Below are positions 1-5,054 of a stretch of 5,054 bases of DNA, piece by piece. The notes under the pieces were generated by a model, which saw nothing but the letters and a program-made list of their open reading frames with translations, made no database searches and was not told where the DNA came from. Made by a program: the position numbers and the translations under genes. Each line of letters begins with the position of its first letter. Positions within the stretch are counted from its first letter, which is position 1. The stretch is from an uncultured Lachnospiraceae bacterium (GTDB taxonomy: Bacteria; Bacillota; Clostridia; Lachnospirales; Lachnospiraceae): the NCBI GenBank assembly GCA_910584115.1, contig CAJTYN010000198.1, positions 1 through 5,054 on the forward strand, given 5' to 3'.

Positions 1-323
1 AAAAGCTCCAGCTCCTCGCCGCCCCTGCCGAACAAAAAGGGATCCCCGCCTTTTAGGCGCACCACCCGCCGGCCTTTTTGTGCTTCTTCCAATAAGACTT
101 GATTGATCTTCTCTTGGGGCATGGTGTGGTCAGATGAGCGTTTGCCCACATAGATCTTCTCTGCTCCCTCCGGGATCTGGGAGAGGACTCCCTGGCCGAC
201 CAGACTGTCGTAGACGACGACTTGTGCCTGGCTTAAGACTTCCATCCCTTTTCTCGTAAAGAGCCCGATATCGCCTGGGCCGGCGCCCACCAGCCATACC
301 TTGCCGACTGCTTGTTCTTTCAT
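1..323 (-). CDS. cobA: Uroporphyrinogen-III C-methyltransferase (SUMT), N-terminal part, cut by left edge
   Basis: This enzyme transfers two methyl groups from S-adenosylmethionine to uroporphyrinogen III, giving precorrin-2, the branch point to siroheme and cobalamin in the cytoplasm. Only the first 107 residues are present; the gene continues beyond position 1. Visible motifs of the tetrapyrrole methylase fold are GAGPGD at residues 13-18 (SAM-site loop), YDSLV at 38-42, VGKR at 59-62, and the strongly conserved LKGGDPFLFGRGGEE at 90-104. The ATG at 323-321 follows AAGGAGG (334-328) with a short 4-nt gap, and starts 13 nt after the nth stop, so it is probably translated from the same transcript as nth and the HD gene. 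In many Clostridia this domain is fused to uroporphyrinogen-III synthase (HemD); the edge hides whether that is so here. The family is secure; the exact gene name (cobA, or a cobA-hemD fusion) is less so. Confidence 0.93.
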   Translation of the reverse strand, partial: MKEQAVGKVWLVGAGPGDIGLFTRKGMEVLSQAQVVVYDSLVGQGVLSQIPEGAEKIYVGKRSSDHTMPQEKINQVLLEEAQKGRRVVRLKGGDPFLFGRGGEELEL

Positions 324-336
324 ATTGCCTCCTTGT

Positions 337-981
337 TCATATTCCGTTCTTGCCGCAGATATCTTCCAGACAGCACGCACTGCAGTGCGGCTTCGTCCGC
401 GCCGTACAGACCTCCCGGCCGTGGTAGACCAGCCGGTGGCAGAAGTCGCTGCCTTCCTCGGGCGGGATGATCTCCCATAAGGCCATCTCCACTTTCTTCG
501 GGTCTTTGATCTGATCCACCAATCCCATACGGTTGGTCAGGCGGATGCAGTGGGTGTCCGTCACGATGGCAGGTTCGCCGAACACATCCCCCATGATCAG
601 GTTGGCGCTCTTTCTGCCCACTCCGGGCAGGGCGAGGATGGCCTTGAAATCCCTGGGGATGTTCCCGTCGTATTTCTCTTTTAATATCTTCATGCAGGCG
701 CTGATATCCCGGGCCTTGCTCCTGCCCAGCCCGCAGGGGCGCACGATCCGCTCGATGTCCTCCACATCCGCGTCGGCCAGCGCGTCCACAGAAGGATACT
801 TTCCATATAACTCTTCCACGACCACATTGACCCGGGCGTCCGTACATTGGGCGGCCAGCCGCACGCTGACCAGCAGTTTCCATGCCTGGTCGTAGTCCAG
901 GGTGCAGCCCGCGTCCGGATATTCTTTTTTTAATCGTTCGATGATCTCTTTTGCCAGATCTTTCTTTTCTTCTGTTGTCAT
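337..981 (-). CDS. nth: Endonuclease III, base-excision-repair DNA glycosylase/AP lyase
   Basis: A bifunctional glycosylase that removes oxidised pyrimidines from DNA and nicks the abasic site. At 214 aa it has the usual family length. The helix-hairpin-helix lies around residues 112-130, with LPGVGRKSAN at 118-127. K124 corresponds to catalytic Lys120 and D142 (in VTDTH) to catalytic Asp138 of the E. coli enzyme. LAAQCTD at 42-48 matches the conserved LSAQATD segment. The C-terminal 4Fe-4S ligands are C192, C200, C203 and C209, spaced C-X7-C-X2-C-X5-C, one residue longer in the first gap than the classical X6; C204 is an additional cysteine beside them. The ATG at 981-979 is preceded by GGAG (990-987) and overlaps the upstream HD gene stop in an ATGA arrangement, suggesting translational coupling. 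The function is housekeeping and well supported. Confidence 0.97.
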   Translation of the reverse strand: MTTEEKKDLAKEIIERLKKEYPDAGCTLDYDQAWKLLVSVRLAAQCTDARVNVVVEELYGKYPSVDALADADVEDIERIVRPCGLGRSKARDISACMKILKEKYDGNIPRDFKAILALPGVGRKSANLIMGDVFGEPAIVTDTHCIRLTNRMGLVDQIKDPKKVEMALWEIIPPEEGSDFCHRLVYHGREVCTARTKPHCSACCLEDICGKNGI

Positions 982-1553
982 TTCTGCTCCATCGCCTGTC
1001 TTACCGCGTCTTCACAGTCCCGCATGGCCAGGATCGTCTTTTCAAATAATGTGTCCAGCTCCCAGCCGAGCATCTCGGCGCCCTGGCGGATCACATCCCG
1101 GGAGCATCCGGCGGCAAAACGTTTGTCCTTGAATTTTTTCTTGAGGCTCTTCACCTCCATGTCCATGACGCTCTTCGACGGGCGCATCAGAGCCGCAGAC
1201 CAGATCAGTCCGGTCAGTTCGTCCGCCGCGAATAAGACTTTTTCCATCTCCTTTTCCGGCTTTAAGTCCGAGCAGAGTCCGTAGCCATGGGAACAGATGG
1301 AATAGATCATATCTTCGTCCACGCCGCCCTCCCGCAGCAGCTCCGGGGCTTTTTTGCAGTGTTCTTCCGGGTATCTCTCAAAATCGATATCGTGGAGGAG
1401 GCCCACCAGCCCCCAATAGTCTTCTTCGCCTGCATAGCCCAGTTCCCTGGCGTACCAGCGCATCACCCCTTCCACGGTGAACGCGTGCTGCAGGTGAAAA
1501 GGCTCCTGATTGTATTTTTTTAATAAGCTCAATGCATCTTCTCTTGTGATCAA
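978..1553 (-). CDS. HD-superfamily hydrolase of unknown substrate, TTG start
   Basis: A predicted metal-dependent phosphohydrolase of 191 aa. The HD signature is readable in order: H23 (in HLQHAF, 20-25), the H54-D55 pair in GLLHDIDFE (51-59), H89 in SHGYG, and D111 in AADELTG (109-115), a plausible binuclear metal site. The arrangement resembles the stand-alone HD proteins grouped as 'predicted hydrolase, HD superfamily' (COG2316-like); the substrate is not known and cannot be told from sequence. The start chosen is TTG at 1553-1551, because AAAGGAGG (1570-1563) lies 9 nt upstream and homology-like sequence begins there; the frame stays open to an ATG at 1661, but that extension is low-complexity basic sequence crossing the promoter region. 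The stop (980-978) overlaps the nth start. It is the first gene of a probable HD-nth-cobA operon. No signal peptide or membrane segment is seen. Confidence 0.85.
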   Translation of the reverse strand: MITREDALSLLKKYNQEPFHLQHAFTVEGVMRWYARELGYAGEEDYWGLVGLLHDIDFERYPEEHCKKAPELLREGGVDEDMIYSICSHGYGLCSDLKPEKEMEKVLFAADELTGLIWSAALMRPSKSVMDMEVKSLKKKFKDKRFAAGCSRDVIRQGAEMLGWELDTLFEKTILAMRDCEDAVRQAMEQK

Positions 1554-1562
1554 AAGACAGCG

Positions 1563-1570
1563 CCTCCTTT
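1563..1570 (-). promoter_or_regulatory. Ribosome binding site that fixes the TTG start of the HD gene
   Basis: The minus strand reads AAAGGAGG, a near-perfect anti-16S match, 9 nt before TTG at 1553. No ATG or GTG lies in frame at usable spacing, and the only upstream ATG (1661) would put this site inside the coding sequence. Confidence 0.8.
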
Positions 1571-1593
1571 TTACTCTTTTATCCGATAGCCAT

Positions 1594-1602
1594 ATTTTAG
1601 CA
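1594..1602 (-). promoter_or_regulatory. Probable promoter (extended -10) for the HD-nth-cobA operon
   Basis: The minus strand reads TGCTAAAAT, an extended -10 element (TGn followed by 5 of 6 matches to TATAAT). Transcription would begin near 1587, giving a leader of about 34 nt before the TTG start. No good -35 hexamer is seen at 16-18 bp; extended -10 promoters can work without one. This is an inference from sequence only. Confidence 0.5.
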
Positions 1603-1667
1603 CAAATAGATGGAAAATGAAACTGCCATTGATGGACAAACTTTTTATAAAATACCAACAAAATCAG

Positions 1668-1696
1668 TTTACTTTTCTTTTCAGATGTGTTATTAT
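1668..1696 (+). promoter_or_regulatory. Sigma-A-type promoter for selC-selA-selB
   Basis: TTTACT (1668-1673, 4 of 6 to TTGACA) and TATTAT (1691-1696, 5 of 6 to TATAAT) are separated by exactly 17 bp. Initiation would fall near 1703, about 14 nt before the mature 5' end of the tRNA, so the transcript has a short 5' leader removable by RNase P. No other promoter-like pair is evident between the tRNA and selA, so it likely serves the protein genes as well. Confidence 0.7.
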
Positions 1697-1716
1697 CTTA
1701 GAGGCATTTTCTTAAT

Positions 1717-1813
1717 GGGGGTAGATAGGCGCTGGTGTGTCTCGCGGTCTTCAAAACCGTTGTGAGGGGTGAAGAACTTCTCAGGTGAGTCCGATTCTCA
1801 TGTGCCCCCGCCA
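1717..1813 (+). tRNA. selC: Selenocysteine tRNA (tRNA-Sec, anticodon TCA)
   Basis: This tRNA is charged with serine, converted to Sec-tRNA by SelA and carried to UGA codons by SelB. The fold was built by hand. The acceptor is 1717-1724 with 1802-1809: five G-C pairs, one T-G, one A-T and a final G-G apposition. The D arm is the bacterial tRNA-Sec type, 6 bp (1727-1732 with 1737-1742) and a 4-nt loop TGGT. The anticodon stem is 1744-1748 with 1756-1760, loop CTTCAAA with TCA at 1751-1753. The long extra arm has 7 bp (1763-1769 with 1777-1783). The T stem is 1785-1789 with 1797-1801, loop TCCGATT. G73 is at 1810, and CCA is encoded at 1811-1813. The 97-nt length, 8+5 acceptor/T plan and D arm separate it from a serine or suppressor tRNA, and selA/selB directly downstream confirm it. 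Oddities are C at the equivalent of T55 and the G-G apposition. Confidence 0.96.
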
Positions 1814-1826
1814 AAAAATAAGAAAT

Positions 1827-1831
1827 GAGGT
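1827..1831 (+). promoter_or_regulatory. selA ribosome binding site, favouring a TTG start
   Basis: GAGGT lies 13 nt after the tRNA CCA end. It is 7 nt from TTG at 1839 but 13 nt from the in-frame ATG at 1845. Normal spacing therefore favours TTG, although ATG is the stronger codon. Being so close to the tRNA 3' end, the site could be affected by how the primary transcript is cut. Confidence 0.6.
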
Positions 1832-1838
1832 AGACAGA

Positions 1839-3242
1839 TTGGATATGGATAAGAAAGAGCGTCTGCGCTCTCTCTATAAAGTGGACGAGGTGCTCCAAGA
1901 CGAGTGCCTTGTTTTTTTTAAGGAAAAACTCCCGTACGCTCTGGTGGCGGACAGCGTGCGCAAGGAGATCGGCCTGCTCCGGGCAGAGATCTTAAATGAG
2001 GATGATCCTCCGGCGGCATTGACGGAGAGACAGCTCTTCCTGGAGCGGGTGATCCGCCGCATCCAGACGGACGCTACGCCCAGCCTGCGCCGGGTGATCA
2101 ATGCCACAGGGACCATCCTGCATACGAACCTGGGGCGTTCCCCCTTGAGTGAGAAAGCGATCCGGCGGGTGGTGGAGACTGCCTGCTCCTACTCCACCCT
2201 GGAATATGACCTGAAGACCGGCAGGCGCGGCTCCCGGCACGACCATGTAAGGTCCCTCATATGCCGGGCCACCGGCGCGGAGTCGGCTATGGTCGTCAAC
2301 AACAACGCGGCCGCCACCATGCTGGTCTTGTCGAGTATGGCAGACGGGCGGGAAGTCGTCGTCTCCCGGGGGGAGCTGGTGGAGATCGGCGGGTCTTTCC
2401 GCATTCCGGACATCATGAGCTTGAGCGGCGTCACCCTGCGGGAGGTGGGGACCACCAACAAGACCCATCTCTCTGATTATGTGCAGGCCATCGATCCTGA
2501 GCGCACGGCCGCCCTCATGAAAGTACACACCAGCAATTACCGGATCATCGGTTTTACGGATGATGTGCCTCTGTCTGACCTGCGGAAGCTGGGCGACAGA
2601 TACGATCTTCCCGTGATCTATGACATGGGCAACGGGCTATTGGCCGACTTAAAGGACTACAAGATCTTCGAACCCTCCGTCACCGAAGCCATGAGAGACG
2701 GGGCGGATATCATGCTGTTCAGCGGCGATAAATTACTCGGAGGCCCCCAGGCGGGCATCATCATCGGGAAGAAAAAATATATCGAAAAGATGGAACGCCA
2801 TCCCCTGGCGCGGGTGGTGCGCATCGACAAGATGACCTTATCGGCATTGGAGGCCGTGTTCTTCGGGTACCAGGATATGGAGACGGCCATGAAGGAGATC
2901 CCGACCCTGCAGATGCTCACCTGCCCAAAAGAGGATCTCTATGAAAAGGCGCGCCTGCTGGCGGAACAGCTCGCTCTCGCCGACGATACTCTCCGCATCG
3001 GCATCGAGTCCTGCGAAGATCTGATCGGCGGAGGGTCGGCCCCGGATGTGCGCCTGGCAGGGTACGCCGTCACCCTGCACATGGACGCCCTCACCGCAAA
3101 ACAGATCGAGTACCAGCTCCGCAAGAGTCCGGTCCCCATCATCTCCCACATCTGCCAGGACAGGGTCTGGCTCCATATGCGGACGATCATGGACAAAGAC
3201 ATCAAAGATCTTGTCGAAAGCATTTTAAATTTGAAAGGATAA
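1839..3242 (+). CDS. selA: L-seryl-tRNA(Sec) selenium transferase (selenocysteine synthase)
   Basis: A PLP-dependent enzyme that converts Ser-tRNA-Sec to Sec-tRNA-Sec with selenophosphate; the characterised bacterial enzyme is a large homodecamer in the cytoplasm. The product is 467 aa from TTG at 1839, or 465 aa from ATG at 1845, against 463 aa in E. coli. The PLP lysine is in SGDKLLGGPQAG: K296 counted from the ATG, matching Lys295 of E. coli SelA. Other family segments are NATGTILHTNLGRSPLS near residues 84-100, NNNAAATML in the cofactor domain, GTTNKTHLSDY, and GGGSAPDV in the C-terminal domain. The N-terminal ~70 residues correspond to the tRNA-Sec-binding domain. It follows selC by 25 nt without a terminator and precedes selB by 7 nt, so the three are probably one transcript. 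The reading frame extends back to a GTG at 1785, but that lies inside the tRNA T stem. All core residues look intact. Confidence 0.97.
   Translation: MDMDKKERLRSLYKVDEVLQDECLVFFKEKLPYALVADSVRKEIGLLRAEILNEDDPPAALTERQLFLERVIRRIQTDATPSLRRVINATGTILHTNLGRSPLSEKAIRRVVETACSYSTLEYDLKTGRRGSRHDHVRSLICRATGAESAMVVNNNAAATMLVLSSMADGREVVVSRGELVEIGGSFRIPDIMSLSGVTLREVGTTNKTHLSDYVQAIDPERTAALMKVHTSNYRIIGFTDDVPLSDLRKLGDRYDLPVIYDMGNGLLADLKDYKIFEPSVTEAMRDGADIMLFSGDKLLGGPQAGIIIGKKKYIEKMERHPLARVVRIDKMTLSALEAVFFGYQDMETAMKEIPTLQMLTCPKEDLYEKARLLAEQLALADDTLRIGIESCEDLIGGGSAPDVRLAGYAVTLHMDALTAKQIEYQLRKSPVPIISHICQDRVWLHMRTIMDKDIKDLVESILNLKG
3234..3239 (+). promoter_or_regulatory. selB ribosome binding site inside the selA 3' end
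   Basis: AAAGGA lies within the last codons of selA, 10 nt before the selB ATG at 3250. An ATG overlapping the selA stop (3242-3244) is out of frame with selB and is not used. The arrangement suggests coupling of selB translation to selA. Confidence 0.6.
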
Positions 3243-3249
3243 TGATCAT

Positions 3250-5054
3250 ATGCAAAATATCATCATCGGGACTGCCGGCCACATCGATCATGGTAAGACC
3301 TGCCTGATCAAAGCGCTCACCGGCACAGATACAGACCGATTAAAAGAAGAAAAGAAACGCGGCATCACCATCGAACTGGGTTTTGCCAAAATGGAGAGCG
3401 GCGACGCCGACACCAACATCGGCATCATCGACGTCCCGGGTCATGAGAAATTCATCAAAAATATGCTGGCGGGCATCGGCGGCATCGACCTGGTGCTGCT
3501 GGTCATCGCCGCCGACGAGGGGATCATGCCCCAGACCAGGGAGCATATGGACATCCTGCGGCTCTTGGATATCCGGCATGGGTTCGTCGTCCTGACGAAA
3601 TGCGACCAGTGCGAGGAGGACTGGATCGAGCTGGTAAAAGAAGAATTGGCGGAATACCTGGCCGGCAGTTTTCTGGAAGGCGCCCCCGTCTTCGAGGTAT
3701 CCTCCCATACCGGGCAGGGGATCCAGGAGCTGCGCGCGGAGATCCTAAAGACCATCCCCACGCTCCCGGCCCACAACACGGATCCCGAGGCGTTCCGTCT
3801 GCCCATTGACCGGGTCTTCACGATGAAAGGACACGGAACGGTCATCACGGGGACCCTGATCGAGGGGAGCTGCAGGACAGACGACGAGGTGGTCCTGATG
3901 CCCGCCCAGATCCCCGCCCGGATCCGCAGCATCCAGGTCTACGGCCAGGAGGCGGAACAGGCGTACGCCGGACAGCGGACGGCCCTCAACCTGACGGTGA
4001 AGACAGACGTAATCGACAGGGGATTCGTCGTCGCCCGGCCGGACAGCATGATCAAGACGTATATGGTAGATGTCCGCCTGTATCTCCTTACGAGCACCGA
4101 ACGTAAAGTCATCAATAACAGCAGGGTCCACTTCTACTACGGATCGGACGAAGCCGTCGGCAAGGTCATCCTGCTGGACCGGGACGAACAGCTCCCGGGC
4201 GAGACGGCCTATGCCCAGATCCGGTTTGAAAAAGAGATCGCGCTGAAGCGTCTGGACCATTTCGCCATCCGCTTCTACTCGCCCCTGGAGACGATCGGCG
4301 GCGGGATCGTCCTGGACGCGAGCCCCCGGCGGCACAAACGAAACCAGGAAGAGGTCCTGGCGTCCATGCGGATCAAAGACACCGGGACAAAGGAGGAACT
4401 GATGGAACGCTTCCTGGAGGAGGAGAGCGCCGCATTCCCGGACACGCATCGGCTCTCCCTGAAGACAAACCTGCCTTTAAAAGAAGCCTCCGCCGTCCTC
4501 AAGAAACTCAAAGGCACCGGCCGCGTCCTGGAGATCGGGAAAAATATCTTCATCCACAAAGGATTTTACGAGCAGATCATCCCATTCCTCACGGAGATGC
4601 TGCAGGCATTCCATAAAGCCAACGCCCTGACAGAAGGGCTTTCCAAGGAGGAGGTCAAGAGTCGGCTGGGCAAAAAACTCTACGACGCCGACGCCCGGGA
4701 TGTGGATGTCTTCTACGACTATCTGATACAGAAAAAAGTGATCAAAGAAAAAGACGGCCTCACGTCCCTGTACGCATTTACGCCAAAACAAAATGCCGAC
4801 AACAGACAGGAAGCCCAGACGATCATCGACACATACAAGAAGGCCGGGTTCGCCATGCCCAAGACGGACGACATCATCGGCAGGAGCAAGAACGCCAAAG
4901 TCACCAGGCAGCTCCTGGATAAGATGGTCAAGGACGGGGAACTGGTGAAGATCACGCCCGCCTATTACATGCATCGGGAATGTTATGAAAAGGCGCTGGG
5001 ACTCTTGAAAGACTTCATCCAGGAAAACGGGAGCATCACGCTGGGCGATTACCG
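3250..5054 (+). CDS. selB: Selenocysteine-specific translation elongation factor SelB, 3' end cut by right edge
   Basis: A GTPase that binds Sec-tRNA-Sec and the SECIS hairpin in selenoprotein mRNA, delivering selenocysteine at UGA. The frame is open from ATG 3250 to the window end: 601 residues, where the family is usually about 610-640, so only the end of the last domain is missing. GTPase motifs are G1 GTAGHIDHGKT (7-17), G2 RGITIEL (37-43), G3 DVPGH (61-65), G4 TKCD (116-119) and G5 SSHTG (151-155). Beta-barrel domains II and III follow at roughly 180-350, including RVFTMKGHGTVITGT near 191-205. The remainder, from about 370, is mixed charged helical sequence consistent with the C-terminal winged-helix repeats that read SECIS. 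The final residues (SITLGDY) match the approach to the last winged helix. It starts 7 nt after the selA stop. No frameshift or internal stop is seen. Confidence 0.97.
   Translation, partial: MQNIIIGTAGHIDHGKTCLIKALTGTDTDRLKEEKKRGITIELGFAKMESGDADTNIGIIDVPGHEKFIKNMLAGIGGIDLVLLVIAADEGIMPQTREHMDILRLLDIRHGFVVLTKCDQCEEDWIELVKEELAEYLAGSFLEGAPVFEVSSHTGQGIQELRAEILKTIPTLPAHNTDPEAFRLPIDRVFTMKGHGTVITGTLIEGSCRTDDEVVLMPAQIPARIRSIQVYGQEAEQAYAGQRTALNLTVKTDVIDRGFVVARPDSMIKTYMVDVRLYLLTSTERKVINNSRVHFYYGSDEAVGKVILLDRDEQLPGETAYAQIRFEKEIALKRLDHFAIRFYSPLETIGGGIVLDASPRRHKRNQEEVLASMRIKDTGTKEELMERFLEEESAAFPDTHRLSLKTNLPLKEASAVLKKLKGTGRVLEIGKNIFIHKGFYEQIIPFLTEMLQAFHKANALTEGLSKEEVKSRLGKKLYDADARDVDVFYDYLIQKKVIKEKDGLTSLYAFTPKQNADNRQEAQTIIDTYKKAGFAMPKTDDIIGRSKNAKVTRQLLDKMVKDGELVKITPAYYMHRECYEKALGLLKDFIQENGSITLGDY

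Noticed and set aside
324..339. nth TGA stop as a possible selenocysteine codon, since Sec machinery is adjacent
   Set aside because: The protein already ends at the expected place just after the iron-sulphur motif, and the downstream DNA holds the cobA ribosome binding site, not a SECIS-like hairpin.
320..883. 187-aa minus-strand frame overlapping nth
   Set aside because: It is another frame of nth; its arginine- and glycine-rich sequence matches nothing, while the nth frame has the full catalytic and iron-sulphur motifs.
1554..1661. N-terminal extension of the HD protein to ATG at 1661
   Set aside because: It would run through the strong AAAGGAGG site and the -10 element, and the 36 extra residues do not look like part of an HD domain.
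1785..1838. selA reading frame extending upstream to a GTG at 1785
   Set aside because: The extension overlaps the T arm and acceptor of the tRNA, has no ribosome binding site, and would add residues absent from SelA. The frame is open only by chance.
1698..1898. Minus-strand open frame across the tRNA
   Set aside because: It covers selC and the selA start on the opposite strand, with no ribosome binding site and no recognisable protein.
3242..3244. ATG overlapping the selA TAA as the selB start
   Set aside because: It is out of frame with the SelB GTPase domain; ATG at 3250 is in frame and leads directly into the G1 motif.
3745..4974. Long minus-strand open frames opposite selB
   Set aside because: selB codons end mostly in C or G, which suppresses stops on the opposite strand. 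The sense frame has all GTPase motifs, so these are shadows.
1..5054. CRISPR arrays, insertion sequences, prophage or attachment-site duplication near the tRNA
   Set aside because: No direct or inverted repeats, transposase or integrase sequence was seen, and the tRNA 3' end runs straight into selA with no sign of integration.

Overview
The window looks like a chromosomal segment of an anaerobic, Gram-positive, Clostridia-type bacterium, most plausibly Lachnospiraceae-like. The reasons are AGGAGG-type ribosome binding sites, some TTG starts, A+T-rich intergenic DNA beside moderately G+C-rich genes, and a complete selenocysteine (Sec) insertion locus. The lineage is an inference from style only.

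Left half, minus strand (1-1553): three genes packed as one probable operon, read right to left. They are an HD-superfamily hydrolase of unknown substrate (978-1553), endonuclease III (nth, 337-981, sharing an ATGA stop/start overlap with the HD gene), and the first 107 residues of a uroporphyrinogen-III C-methyltransferase (cobA-like, 1-323, cut by the left edge). They share an arrangement but no obvious pathway: nucleotide/phosphohydrolase chemistry, base-excision repair and siroheme/cobalamin synthesis.

Centre (1554-1716): a 163-bp A+T-rich intergenic region with divergent promoters. An extended -10 box faces left towards the HD gene. A good -35/-10 pair with a 17-bp spacer faces right and ends about 20 bp before a tRNA.

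Right half, plus strand (1717-5054): selC (tRNA-Sec, anticodon TCA, 1717-1813, with encoded CCA), then selA (selenocysteine synthase), then selB (Sec-specific elongation factor, running off the right edge with only the last part of its C-terminal domain missing). No terminator is visible between them, so the tRNA appears to lie in the 5' leader of the selA-selB messenger. Together they give the Sec tRNA, the enzyme that converts Ser-tRNA-Sec to Sec-tRNA-Sec, and the factor that brings it to UGA codons next to a SECIS hairpin. The remaining partner, selD (selenophosphate synthetase), and any selenoprotein gene are not in the window.

This is a known system in a compact arrangement, not a new one. 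The details most worth a second look are the selC-selAB co-transcript and two deviations in the tRNA: C instead of T/U at the position equivalent to 55, and a G-G apposition at the inner end of the 8-bp acceptor stem.
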